A stretch of 64,000 bases of DNA. Origin: Acinetobacter gyllenbergii CIP 110306 = MTCC 11365 (lineage in GTDB: Bacteria > Pseudomonadota > Gammaproteobacteria > Pseudomonadales > Moraxellaceae). Location: contig NZ_ATGG01000028.1 in NCBI RefSeq assembly GCF_000413855.1, forward strand, positions 1 through 64,000, read 5' to 3'. Position numbers and translations under genes: made by a program. Positions within the stretch are counted from its first letter, which is position 1; each line of letters begins with the position of its first letter. Shown one piece after another: positions 55,889-64,000 of the stretch. The notes under the pieces are model-generated. The model had not been told where the DNA came from and did no database searches. It saw only the letters and a list, made by a program, of their open reading frames with translations.

Positions 55889-57345
55889 CTAGTCCGTTCT
55901 AGAAACACCTGTTGAAATGGTAATGTGCTTATATTCAATAAAGTCATCCATGGCCGCCATACCATTCATTCGGCCGAGTCCAGAATTTTTGAACCCACCT
56001 TCTTCAAACTCGTCATACACCACGGCCCAATCATTGATCCAAACCGTACCCGCTTCCATTTCTGTCGCCACACGCAATGGTAAATCCACATCACGACTCC
56101 AGATTGAAGCCGCTAAACCATATTGGTTGTCATTGGCGAGTGCAATCGCTTCCGCTTCAGTATCAAATACTTGCAAGGTCAGCACTGGTCCAAACGTTTC
56201 TTCCTGAATGATTTCCATCGCATTATCATTCACTTCGAGTAAAGTTGGGCGATAGAAAGCGCCTTTCGCCAACGCTCCCTCAGTGATCGGCCCACCACGA
56301 ACAATAACCTTGGCTCCTTCGGCAATCGCTTTTTCAACCACCGCATCAACACGTGCCACATTATCCTTATCGATCAAGGGTCCCATATCACTGCTTGGAT
56401 CAGCAGCAGGGCCAACTTTAACCGCTTCCAAACGCTGAGCCAGTTTCTGTTTTAGTTCATCTGCCAACTCACGCTGCACCAACAAACGTGAACCAGTCAT
56501 ACAGAACTGGCCCGCGAAGATGGTCAAGGCTTTTTCCAGTTTAGGTAATACCAGATCAAGATCCGCATCTTTAAACACGATCATTGGGGTTTTACCCCCA
56601 ACTCTAAGCCAAATCGTTTCAGATGCTGTGCACCTGTTGCCGAAATGGCCTTGCCTGTTGCTGTGCTGCCGGTAAAACTAATCACAGGGACATCAGGTGA
56701 TTCCACCAGTAAACGCGATCCACCTCCAGTCGACTCACTAAATAGATTGATCACCCCTTGTGGTAAAGAAGGAAGTTCAGAAAAAATTCGGGAAATGATG
56801 GCGTTGGTTTGTGCGGTTTGACCCGGCATCTTAATGACTGTTGTGGTGCCCGCGGCTAATGCAGGTGCCAGTGAACGAATCATTAAAACTACTGGAGAAT
56901 TCCACGGTACGATAATTCCAGATACCCCCATCGGTTCACGCAAAACCATCGAGTAACTACCTGGCTTTGGTTCCAATGCTCGGCCGTACTCAGTTAAGGT
57001 CAATGCTGCGTTATAACGTAATTTGGCGGGAACCATCGTCACTTCAAAGCTGGCTTCTGCTTTAATTTTTCCATTTTCAGTAGCAAGGATCTCAATCAAT
57101 TCATCCGCATAGCGTTCAAAAGCATCTGCCATTTCATTGAGTACTTTTGCGCGTAAACGACGGTCACGCTTCCAATCTGTTTTTTTTAATGCGGTCTTTG
57201 CGGCCAAGATAGCACTCTGCGCCTGCTCTACCGTCGCATTGGCATATTGCCCAATCACTTCATATGTTGCTGGATTAATCGATTGTATATGCTGATGAGA
57301 GTCCACCCACTCACCATTAATCCAGTTTTTAGCTAGTCTATTCAT
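55889..57345 (-). pseudogene. Aldehyde dehydrogenase, frameshifted
   Basis: An NAD(P)-dependent aldehyde dehydrogenase of normal total length (about 485 aa) is split in two frames. The 5' part (start 57345, MNRLAKNWINGEW) stops at 56581 after GLELGV; the 3' part resumes the family sequence at MIVFKDADLDL and has the catalytic Cys in GQFCMTGSRL. The C-run at 56595-56599 has five bases where six are needed to read LGGKTP, so one base is missing. Both halves are otherwise well conserved, which implies a recent change or a sequencing error in a homopolymer. The probable substrate is an aromatic or aliphatic aldehyde. Confidence 0.88.
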
Positions 57346-57693
57346 CTGCACATCCTAAAAATGAAAATAAGCGAAGATCGGTTGAGTCCTCAATCAAATA
57401 TCTATTTACCACCCTATTCACTGTCATATTTCATCATCAAGATTGACGATCTAAGCAATTGCCAGACTGCAACCCAAGCTATTTCTAAACCACACTTGCA
57501 AGTAACTTTGGATTCATGGGGTCGACTGATTAAGACAATACATCGGTAACATAAATACGGATTGAACACGCGATCTCCTGAGATCACCCGATTCAACAGG
57601 GGTTAAAGTGAGGCAAACACCCTACCAAATGAAGTTTTTTGTTCGCTAGACCACAAAAAGCAAAACCATGATTCGATTTTTCCGAACAGCATT
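57346..57693. other. Intergenic region between LysR and aldehyde dehydrogenase genes
   Basis: No supported gene. A dyad GATCTC-CT-GAGATC lies at 57572-57585, about 227 bp upstream of the dehydrogenase start and 108 bp after the LysR stop. A possible 62-codon frame at 57361-57549 has no ribosome site and no family resemblance. Confidence 0.4.
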
Positions 57694-58623
57694 TTATGAT
57701 GACTGCTGCAAAATGCGCTGAATCTGGCTATCCCAAGGCGTAGGATGGCCTATTTTTCTGGATAGAAAATCGACCAAAGCTTGAATTTTAGGAGAGGCTC
57801 GATTCGACATACGGTAAACCACTGAAATATTGCCTCCCGAAGGCGAAAACTCAGGCAAGATCACTTTAAGTTGCTGCTGGCAAATGGCTTCTGCGGCGAG
57901 AAAGCTTGGTAAAATCGCAATCCCCAAGCCAAGCTTGGCAGCTTCCAACAATTGATGACCACTATCTGTACGTAGATAAGGTGAAATGCGAAAAAATGCC
58001 TTCTTACCATCGACAGGCAGTTGCCACATAGCATGTGGTTCTCGGGACAAATACAACAGACCACGGTGTCGCAACAGTTCATTGGGATGTGTTGGTCTTC
58101 CATATACTTGTAAGTAGTCTGGACTTGCACAAATATAATGATGATTCGGTGCTATGGTTTGACTGATTAGATTGGAATCGGGTAACTCCCCCATCCGAAT
58201 CGCCGCATCATAATGACCATTATTCAGATTGACGAAATGATCACTCGACTCAATATCTAGCTTGAGTTCAGGATACAGTTGCATAAATTCGGCTAAATAA
58301 GGCGCAAGATATTGAATATTAAACGCCTGCGGTACCGACAAACGAAAACTGCCACTTAAATGCTCATGCCGAGCGCTGATCGACTCTTCCAAGTCACTTA
58401 ATTCAGCTAGAATCTTGCTGGACTGCTGATAAAATTCCTGCCCAACCTCGGTGAGCAACATGCTTCGACCACGATGAATCAGTGCGGCAGATAAACGCTG
58501 TTCCAATTGCTGAATCCGTTGACTCACCACCGATTTAGTAATGCCCAAACGTTTCGCAGCGTGAGTAATACTACCGGCCTCAACCACTGCAATGAATGTC
58601 TGCATTTCAACAATCTGATTCAA
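57694..58623 (-). CDS. LysR family regulator
   Basis: A 309-aa LysR-type regulator with N-terminal HTH (FIAVVEAGSITHAAKRLGITKSVVSQRIQQLEQRL, about 9-43) and substrate-binding-like C-terminal domain. It belongs by its pattern to the group with the SGSFRLSVP start of the effector domain. It lies in the same orientation upstream of the aldehyde dehydrogenase pseudogene, a possible target. The effector is unknown. Confidence 0.86.
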   Translation of the reverse strand: MNQIVEMQTFIAVVEAGSITHAAKRLGITKSVVSQRIQQLEQRLSAALIHRGRSMLLTEVGQEFYQQSSKILAELSDLEESISARHEHLSGSFRLSVPQAFNIQYLAPYLAEFMQLYPELKLDIESSDHFVNLNNGHYDAAIRMGELPDSNLISQTIAPNHHYICASPDYLQVYGRPTHPNELLRHRGLLYLSREPHAMWQLPVDGKKAFFRISPYLRTDSGHQLLEAAKLGLGIAILPSFLAAEAICQQQLKVILPEFSPSGGNISVVYRMSNRASPKIQALVDFLSRKIGHPTPWDSQIQRILQQSS

Positions 58624-58750
58624 AAGGCACTCCCTATCTGGGTTTGATCATAGACGAATGTTAGGTCTAATCACGCCGACTTGAATAGTCTGTTCTTGCA
58701 ATACTCGGTCTCATCTATGCAACAATTCAAGTACCGTCCCTTAATGTTTA

Positions 58751-59533
58751 TTATTTATGTCTTTTTTGTTCTAAAAGCACTTTTATATTCATACTGAGGA
58801 AGTCAACAACAGGACCTAAAGCCTGATGCTGTTGTTGCCAGTTTTGCTTGCCTATCTCACCTTTATATTCTTGGATCATGCGCTGCAAAACGGGTTGATG
58901 CTGCGGCGGTAACTGAGTCATTATCCAGTGTGCGGCTTGATCTTTAGGCACAATCTCATTCGTCATCAAGCTAAAATAAATACGGCATAAGGCTAAAATC
59001 TGATTACGTTCATCAGCATCCTCATCCCAATGCGCCACAATTGAGGGATAGGTGTCTGCCATTGCCTGCCAGAGTTGCTGTTCAGGAATTGCCGTTGACC
59101 ACTGTGTCAAACTTGGCCCCAACAAACAACGATGATGTAGTTGTGCTTTCTTCAGCAAAATACTCAGATCGGGGTCTGTATGGCCGCGAAGCAAGGCACC
59201 TTGGTTTAATTCCTCCCGTAACCACTCCCCAAATTGCAGTTCGTAGCTGAGTGGGTAACTTCCCGAAAGAATTTGTGCTTTCAGTACAATGGTGACTTCA
59301 AGTGCACGCTGTGTAGCCCCAATTGGATACGAAATTTTTAATAAGGTTTCTGCCAGTTGCTGTCGTTGCTGGAGTGTCAGTGCTTGACTCACCACAACCA
59401 AAACATCCAGATCACTTTCTGGACCTAGCCCGCCATCAACGGCTGATCCATACAAATAAATTGCAAAGAGCGATTCACCCAAAAGCTGCTGTAAAGACCC
59501 TGTTAATTGTTCGAGTTGCAAGGTTTCGGACAT
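58751..59533 (-). CDS. ANT(3'')-like aminoglycoside nucleotidyltransferase
   Basis: A 260-aa adenylyltransferase resembling AadA/ANT(3''), enzymes that inactivate streptomycin and spectinomycin by adenylation. The nucleotidyltransferase motif YGSAVDGGLGPESDLDVLV (28-46) holds the metal-binding Asp41 and Asp43. A C-terminal helical domain with TYPSIVAHWDEDADERNQIL-type residues (Glu and Asp of the ANT family) follows. Start at 59533 has AGAGG 7 bp upstream. Chromosomal ANT(3'')-II enzymes are known in Acinetobacter. It lies directly after guaA and its terminator. Resistance activity is not shown. Confidence 0.85.
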   Translation of the reverse strand: MSETLQLEQLTGSLQQLLGESLFAIYLYGSAVDGGLGPESDLDVLVVVSQALTLQQRQQLAETLLKISYPIGATQRALEVTIVLKAQILSGSYPLSYELQFGEWLREELNQGALLRGHTDPDLSILLKKAQLHHRCLLGPSLTQWSTAIPEQQLWQAMADTYPSIVAHWDEDADERNQILALCRIYFSLMTNEIVPKDQAAHWIMTQLPPQHQPVLQRMIQEYKGEIGKQNWQQQHQALGPVVDFLSMNIKVLLEQKRHK

Positions 59534-59563
59534 GCTGGACCTCTTTTTCAATCGCATAAAAAA

Positions 59564-59584
59564 AGGCAGGATTTTCATCCTGCC
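59564..59584 (-). terminator. Terminator of guaA
   Basis: GGCAGGAT pairs with ATCCTGCC over TTTC; on the minus strand it is followed by seven T residues. It sits between guaA (stop at 59592) and the ANT(3'')-like gene, whose start is 31 bp further. Confidence 0.88.
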
Positions 59585-59591
59585 CTTCATC

Positions 59592-61160
59592 TTATTCCCA
59601 CTCAATCGTTGCTGGTGGTTTAGATGACACGTCGTAGACAACGCGTGAAACATCTTTAATCTCATTCATGATACGAGTTGAGATTTTATCAACCAATTCA
59701 TATGGAAGATGTGCAAAGCGTGCTGTCATAAAGTCAACCGTTTCTACCGCACGAAGTGCAATCACCCATGCATAACGGCGACCATCACCAACAACACCCA
59801 CTGATTTTACAGGTTGGAATACCGCAAATGCTTGTGCAGTTTTGTCGTACCAACCGCTATCACGCAGTTCTTGCATAAAGATGTCGTCAGCAAGACGAAG
59901 AATATCAGCGTATTCTTTCTTCACTTCACCCAAAATACGCACGCCCAAACCTGGGCCTGGGAATGGATGACGGTAAATCATGCTATGCGGTAAACCAATG
60001 GTTGTACCTAATTTACGTACTTCATCTTTGAACAAGTCACGTAATGGTTCAACCAATTCAAATTCTAGGTCATCAGGTAAACCACCCACGTTGTGGTGTG
60101 ATTTAATTACGTGTGCTTTACCTTGTTTGCTTGCAGCAGATTCGATTACGTCTGGATAAATCGTCCCTTGTGCCAAGAATTTCACACCATCAAGTTTACG
60201 TGCTTCTTCTGCAAATACTTCAATAAATTCACGACCAATGATTTTACGTTTTTTCTCAGGATCAACTTCACCTGCCAAAGCAGACAAGAAACGCTGTTCA
60301 GCATCGGCACGGATGACGCGAATGCCCATGTTTTCTGCAAACATTTGCATCACTTGATCACCTTCGTTTAAACGAAGTAAACCATTGTCTACAAATACGC
60401 AAGTTAACTGGTCGCCAATGGCTTTGTGCAATAACGCAGCAACCACAGATGAGTCCACACCACCAGACAAACCTAACAGAACTTTTTCATCACCAATTTG
60501 TGCGCGTAACTGTTCTACACGTAAATCGATAATGTGTTCAGGCGTCCACAGACCACGGCAACCACAAATCTGATGTACAAAGTTAGACAGTAATTCAGCA
60601 CCTTTTGCAGTGTGAGTCACTTCTGGATGGAACTGAACACCATAGAAACGACGTGCTTCATCACTCACCGCAGCGAACGGGCAGCTTGGTGTACTCGCAG
60701 TCACTTGGAAGCCTTCTGGAATGGCACTGACTTTATCGCCATGGCTCATCCAAACATGAAGTTGGTTTTCACGATCTTGCAAGTTACCAATCAATTGATC
60801 ACGTACTAGAATATCTACTTCTGCATAACCAAACTCATGTACTGTACCTGGCTCTACTTTACCGCCAAGTTGTTCAGACATGGTTTGCAAACCATAACAG
60901 ATACCCAACACTGGTACGCCTAATTCAAATACAACTTGTGGTGCGCGTGGGCTTCCTTCTTCATGTACGCTTTCAGGGCCACCTGATAAAATAATCCCCT
61001 TCGGATTAAACGCACGAATGTCTGCTTCAGACATATCGAATGCATACATTTCAGAATAGACACCCGCTTCACGTACACGACGTGCAATGAGCTGGCTATA
61101 TTGAGAGCCGAAATCCAAAATAAGGATACGATCTTCAGTAATTTGAGTATTGGTCGTCAT
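59592..61160 (-). CDS. guaA: GMP synthase (glutamine-hydrolysing)
   Basis: Converts XMP to GMP using glutamine and ATP. The 522-aa product has a class I glutamine amidotransferase domain (about 1-200) with nucleophile Cys88 in GICYGLQ and catalytic His/Glu in GVQFHPEV (about 175-182), then the PP-loop [16 protein letters not shown] (about 233-248) and the dimerisation domain ending in PPATIEWE. Stand-alone gene with its own terminator. Confidence 0.97.
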   Translation of the reverse strand: MTTNTQITEDRILILDFGSQYSQLIARRVREAGVYSEMYAFDMSEADIRAFNPKGIILSGGPESVHEEGSPRAPQVVFELGVPVLGICYGLQTMSEQLGGKVEPGTVHEFGYAEVDILVRDQLIGNLQDRENQLHVWMSHGDKVSAIPEGFQVTASTPSCPFAAVSDEARRFYGVQFHPEVTHTAKGAELLSNFVHQICGCRGLWTPEHIIDLRVEQLRAQIGDEKVLLGLSGGVDSSVVAALLHKAIGDQLTCVFVDNGLLRLNEGDQVMQMFAENMGIRVIRADAEQRFLSALAGEVDPEKKRKIIGREFIEVFAEEARKLDGVKFLAQGTIYPDVIESAASKQGKAHVIKSHHNVGGLPDDLEFELVEPLRDLFKDEVRKLGTTIGLPHSMIYRHPFPGPGLGVRILGEVKKEYADILRLADDIFMQELRDSGWYDKTAQAFAVFQPVKSVGVVGDGRRYAWVIALRAVETVDFMTARFAHLPYELVDKISTRIMNEIKDVSRVVYDVSSKPPATIEWE

Positions 61161-61592
61161 GGTTCATCTTAAAGGCAAATGAATTAAGCGCCATATTCTA
61201 ACATTTTTCACGCTTTGGCGCATCGCAATTCATCATCTATCTTATTTTTTCATTGGATTGAGCAATCGACACTGATATTTAAACTAAAATTTCACAGCAA
61301 AGCACAAAATAAGGAGTATTAAATCAACAATTCTTGCCCATTCTGCTCAACACAAAGCAAAAATTGGTGCTAAGATGACGAGTCAAGATATGCATTACCA
61401 TGGAAAGGTATTCAATCGACAGCATCGTTGCCTTTTTATACGATCGTGATGTCCTGATTCAAAGGAAAAATAAAAGGGTAACTCAAAAAATTAAGGGTCC
61501 TGATGTTTCATCAATGGCCGAAAATATTTCACTATCATCTAGCGCTTGCCCGACCACGAGCAACAATTAGGACTTGAAGGACCAATAAAATA
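61161..61592. other. Intergenic region between guaA and the DUF445 gene
   Basis: No supported gene. A minus-strand -10-like TAGAAT (61195-61200) lies 35 bp before guaA, without a clear -35 box. A 56-codon frame at 61400-61570 has no ribosome site and no recognisable content. The plus-strand promoter of the DUF445 gene could not be fixed. Confidence 0.4.
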
Positions 61593-62831
61593 ATGTTTCA
61601 AGAAATGATTGCGGATTTTCAACAGAATTTCTGGTTATATATTTCAATCCCCTTTATCAGTGGCTTTATTGGCTATGTGACCAAGGTCATTGCCATTCAA
61701 ATGATGTTTTCACCACTTGAATTTAAAGGATTGCGATTATTTGGGCTTCCACTCGGATGGCAAGGGATTGTTCCCCGTAAAGCAGAGAAGATGGCCACCA
61801 CAGCAGTGGAGTTAATGACCTCCAAGCTGATTAAACCCGAAGAAATTTTTGCCCGACTCGACCCCAAACGTATTGCCCAAGAAATTGAAAAACCATTGAT
61901 GGCAGCAGCTGAGGACATTACCCGAGAAGTAGCACAACAATACCAACCTGGCCTATGGGAAGGCATGCCTGAGTTTGCACGACAAAAACTGATTAAGCGT
62001 GTCCAAGCCAAAGCGCCAGAAATTGTTGAACATATTATGAGTGAAGTGCAGAAAGATGTTGCCAAGTACTTCGATATCAAACATATGGTGGTCAATAACC
62101 TGCTCAAAGACAAACGTTTGCTCAATGAAATCTTTAAGAAAGTGGGCAAACAGGAATTTAAATTCTTTAGTAATGTCGGTTTCGTGTTTGGTTTTGCAAT
62201 TGGTGTGGTACAAATGCTGTGCTGGATCGTGACTCAAGGTAAATATCCATGGATGCTGCCGATGTTTGGTGGCTTTGTCGGCTTCTTTAGCGACTGGATG
62301 GCCTTGCAAATGATGTTCCGTCCGTTATACCCAAAAAAGATCATGGGCTATACTTGGCAAGGTCTGTTTATTAAACGTCAAAATGAAGTGGCTGCCGACT
62401 ATGCCGCATTGATTTCCAAACAATTACTCACCTCACGCAACATGATGGAAGAGTTGTTCTCAGGCACACATTCAGACAAAGTGATTGAGTTGGTCAGCCG
62501 CCAAGTCAAACAAGAAATTGATTTGCAGGCTGGTATTGTGCGTCCTTTGGTGGTCTATGCAATTGGCGGTGAAAAATACCAAAATCTGAAAGCCGAAGTG
62601 GCGGAACGTATTCTCAAGCAACTGCCAGACACCATGCGTTATGTCGAATCATATGCTGAAGATGCCATGAATGTGCGTAATACCTTGGTTGAACGTATGC
62701 AGAAACTGAGTCCAGAAGAGTTTGAAGGCATGCTACGTCCTGCATTTAAAGAAGATGAATGGTCATTGATCATTGTCGGGGCGGTACTAGGTTTCCTCGT
62801 CGGGGAAATGCAAATCCATTTCATGCTCTAA
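61593..62831 (+). CDS. DUF445 family membrane protein
   Basis: A 412-aa inner-membrane protein of the DUF445 family. An N-terminal helix pair (about 15-40) is followed by a charged helical domain (about 60-195), a second repeat of the opening motif (FFSDWMALQMMFRPLYPKK at about 229-247, compare KVIAIQMMFSPLEFKGL at about 30-46) and a C-terminal helix (about 390-410). The two-fold internal repeat suggests a duplicated module. Function unknown; single gene with a strong terminator. Confidence 0.85.
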   Translation: MFQEMIADFQQNFWLYISIPFISGFIGYVTKVIAIQMMFSPLEFKGLRLFGLPLGWQGIVPRKAEKMATTAVELMTSKLIKPEEIFARLDPKRIAQEIEKPLMAAAEDITREVAQQYQPGLWEGMPEFARQKLIKRVQAKAPEIVEHIMSEVQKDVAKYFDIKHMVVNNLLKDKRLLNEIFKKVGKQEFKFFSNVGFVFGFAIGVVQMLCWIVTQGKYPWMLPMFGGFVGFFSDWMALQMMFRPLYPKKIMGYTWQGLFIKRQNEVAADYAALISKQLLTSRNMMEELFSGTHSDKVIELVSRQVKQEIDLQAGIVRPLVVYAIGGEKYQNLKAEVAERILKQLPDTMRYVESYAEDAMNVRNTLVERMQKLSPEEFEGMLRPAFKEDEWSLIIVGAVLGFLVGEMQIHFML

Positions 62832-62843
62832 AACATCAGACAT

Positions 62844-62874
62844 AAAAAAAAGGAAGCCTGAGCTTCCTTTTTTT
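62844..62874. terminator. Terminator after the DUF445 gene
   Basis: GGAAGC-CTGA-GCTTCC, extended by A8/T7 arms, lies 13 bp after the stop codon, between convergent genes. Confidence 0.9.
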
Positions 62875-62880
62875 ATGTCT

Positions 62881-63252
62881 TTATCGATGCGCATATTTTT
62901 CAATTTTAATGACTTCAATATCAGTTGGCTTATAGCGATGGGTATCCACCTCACCGACTAAACGTACATGATCACCGACTTTCAACCCTGCTTGACGCCA
63001 AAGATCATCATCAATTTCGACGCCGATGCTGCCGCTCGAATCTTTAAACTCATAATGATCACTTTGCAGGTGCTTGCTAATTTGGCCAGTCAGGGTAATA
63101 CCCGTTTCATCGGCCAATTTCGCGACTTGACTCACCGACACTACATTCTTTGCCGCTTCCTGTAGTAATACATGATCATCTTTACCTGCCCATGTCAGTG
63201 TCGATAAACTTGTGAAAACTACAATCACGCAACCCAAAAGCATTTTTTTCAT
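62881..63252 (-). CDS. YgiW/YdeI family OB-fold stress protein
   Basis: A 123-aa periplasmic protein with a signal peptide (about 1-22) and one BOF (bacterial OB-fold) domain: AKLADETGITLTGQI (about 42-56), YEFKDSSGSIGVEIDDDLW (about 66-84), VGDHVRLVGEVD. Members help tolerance to peroxide, metals or acid; the ligand is unknown. The second ATG (63252) is chosen, as it is 7 bp from AGGA. Single gene with its own upstream region. Confidence 0.87.
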   Translation of the reverse strand: MKKMLLGCVIVVFTSLSTLTWAGKDDHVLLQEAAKNVVSVSQVAKLADETGITLTGQISKHLQSDHYEFKDSSGSIGVEIDDDLWRQAGLKVGDHVRLVGEVDTHRYKPTDIEVIKIEKYAHR

Positions 63253-63297
63253 TGTCATGTCCTATTTGTTTTAACCATTTATGATCTAAACAGAAAT

Positions 63298-63315
63298 AAG
63301 CCGCAATGTCGGCTT
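63298..63315. repeat. Small hairpin upstream of the BOF gene
   Basis: AAGCCG and CGGCTT are exact arms around six bases. On the minus strand only a short T/A tract follows, so it may be a weak terminator or simply part of the gap. Confidence 0.4.
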
Positions 63316-63350
63316 TCGTTTGTAAGCAAGATGCTTTAGGCAAAATTTAA

Positions 63351-63370
63351 CCCCGTTGTGAACAACGGGG
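63351..63370 (-). terminator. Terminator of the DoxX gene
   Basis: CCCCGTTG pairs exactly with CAACGGGG over TGAA. On the minus strand it is followed by TTAAATTTT. It is 16 bp after the DoxX stop. Confidence 0.82.
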
Positions 63371-63385
63371 ATTGATCCCGAGCTA

Positions 63386-63802
63386 TTATTTTTCAATTAA
63401 ATGGTCAAGGCTAATACGACCTGCGCCATAGAGCATCAACATAAAGAAACCACCCGCCATCGCGAAGTTCTTCATAAAATTAATCGCATCTTCTGCACCA
63501 GCATGGAAGATAAAGGCTGTAATAATACTAAAAAGACCTAAACCCAAAGATGCAAAACGTGTTTGGAAACCAAATAGTAGAGCCAAGCCACCACCAAACT
63601 CAACCAAGATCACTAACGGTAATAAGGCACCCGGAACCCCCATCGATTCCATATAACCCGCTGTACCCGCATAACCTACGATCTTGCCCCAACCTGCAAC
63701 AAGAAAAATATAAGCCAATAACAAACGCGCAATCAAAGTGACAACATTGGCCACGCCAGACTGTGTTACGATATTTTTTACAACAACATTCGGATTAAAC
63801 AT
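63386..63802 (-). CDS. DoxX family membrane protein
   Basis: A 138-aa inner-membrane protein with four helices of the DoxX type: LIARLLLAYIFLVAGWGKI (about 20-38), LPLVILVEFGGGLALLFGF (about 60-78), then GLGLFSIITAFIFHA and NFMKNFAMAGGFFMLMLYGAG. DoxX proteins are linked to redox and quinone metabolism, but the role is unsettled. Start at 63802 (MFNPNVVVKN) with GGAA upstream; the longer frame to 63817 is less likely. Confidence 0.86.
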   Translation of the reverse strand: MFNPNVVVKNIVTQSGVANVVTLIARLLLAYIFLVAGWGKIVGYAGTAGYMESMGVPGALLPLVILVEFGGGLALLFGFQTRFASLGLGLFSIITAFIFHAGAEDAINFMKNFAMAGGFFMLMLYGAGRISLDHLIEK

Positions 63803-64000
63803 AATCAATTTCCACACTGTTTGTTTTTTAACATGCTAGCAGTTTATGTAGCTTTAATTTTGCAATAAACACCAATTTAGTTAACATATCGTTCCTTATT
63901 TGCAACAATAAAATACCTTTTCTCGCTTTAAGACCCGCTTAATCTGTTCTAAAAAGTTACCAATTAATTTGCTTTTTATACTGACATTCTACAGAGGCAC
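63803..64000. other. Right-edge intergenic sequence
   Basis: A/T-rich sequence upstream of the DoxX gene. No coding frame, hairpin or clear promoter pair could be supported before the window ends. Confidence 0.4.

Noticed and set aside
57361..57549. A 62-codon plus-strand frame in the LysR-dehydrogenase gap.
   Set aside because: No ribosome-binding site or family resemblance, and it lies in the region expected to hold the dehydrogenase promoter.
50878..58623. Aromatic island considered as a mobile genomic island.
   Set aside because: No integrase, transposase, tRNA junction or flanking direct repeat was found.
61400..61570. A 56-codon plus-strand frame upstream of the DUF445 gene.
   Set aside because: No ribosome site, no recognisable motif and a non-coding look; kept as intergenic sequence.

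Overview
The window looks like chromosomal DNA of an Acinetobacter species. The base composition is AT-rich, and the gene families and neighbourhoods fit that genus: atpIBEFHAGDC, a divergent znuA / zur-znuCB locus, argS followed by a SPOR protein, guaA followed by an ANT(3'')-like gene, and a CrbS-type kinase beside actP. The species cannot be fixed from the sequence alone. No transposase, integrase, phage gene, CRISPR array or tRNA was seen.

Layout. 1-546: leftward tandem promoters that look like those of an rRNA operon lying outside the window, then the terminator of a BCCT transporter gene. 547-5306: BCCT transporter, two-helix channel-like protein, and a TetR / MpaB-type oxygenase divergon around a perfect palindrome. 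5582-14498: Sel1 lipoprotein, the acetate module (DUF485-actP divergent from a CrbS-like hybrid kinase), an unrecognised 253-aa protein and a membrane-SRPBCC protein. 14552-20754: copper TonB receptor with a DUF2946 protein, def divergent from a LysM protein, dprA and tsaC. 21148-26464: EamA exporter, then a TetR - MFS - MFS - AraC cluster with a duplicated promoter/operator module. 26583-29688: glutathione peroxidase and four lipoproteins, three of them on an AT-rich stretch. 29821-36988: the complete F1Fo ATP synthase operon. 37159-43982: zinc uptake locus, LysE exporter, Dyp peroxidase and argS. 43985-44134: a short tandem repeat of the dispersed, REP-like kind. 44259-49382: SPOR protein, GST, OsmC and pirin, a YqjI-like PadR / Fur-like operon, and an orphan gene. 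49544-58623: aromatic catabolism island (OprD-type porin, AAHS transporter, gentisate pathway enzymes, LysR regulators) with a frameshifted aldehyde dehydrogenase. 58751-63802: ANT(3'')-like gene, guaA, DUF445 protein, BOF protein and DoxX.

How the genes work together. The acetate symporter and CrbS-like kinase probably form a sensing and uptake unit. Zur, ZnuA and ZnuCB form the zinc-starvation response around a palindromic Zur box. Gentisate would be imported by the porin and AAHS permease, cleaved by gentisate dioxygenase, isomerised by the GST-family enzyme and hydrolysed to fumarate and pyruvate, under a divergent LysR regulator with two matching dyads. The atp operon has a clear sigma70-type promoter and a strong terminator.

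No wholly new system is evident. The strongest unexplained signal is a pair of GATC-centred palindromes 56 bp apart. It occurs twice, in front of each of two paralogous MFS exporters, flanking identically spaced promoters, with only one TetR gene next to the first copy.
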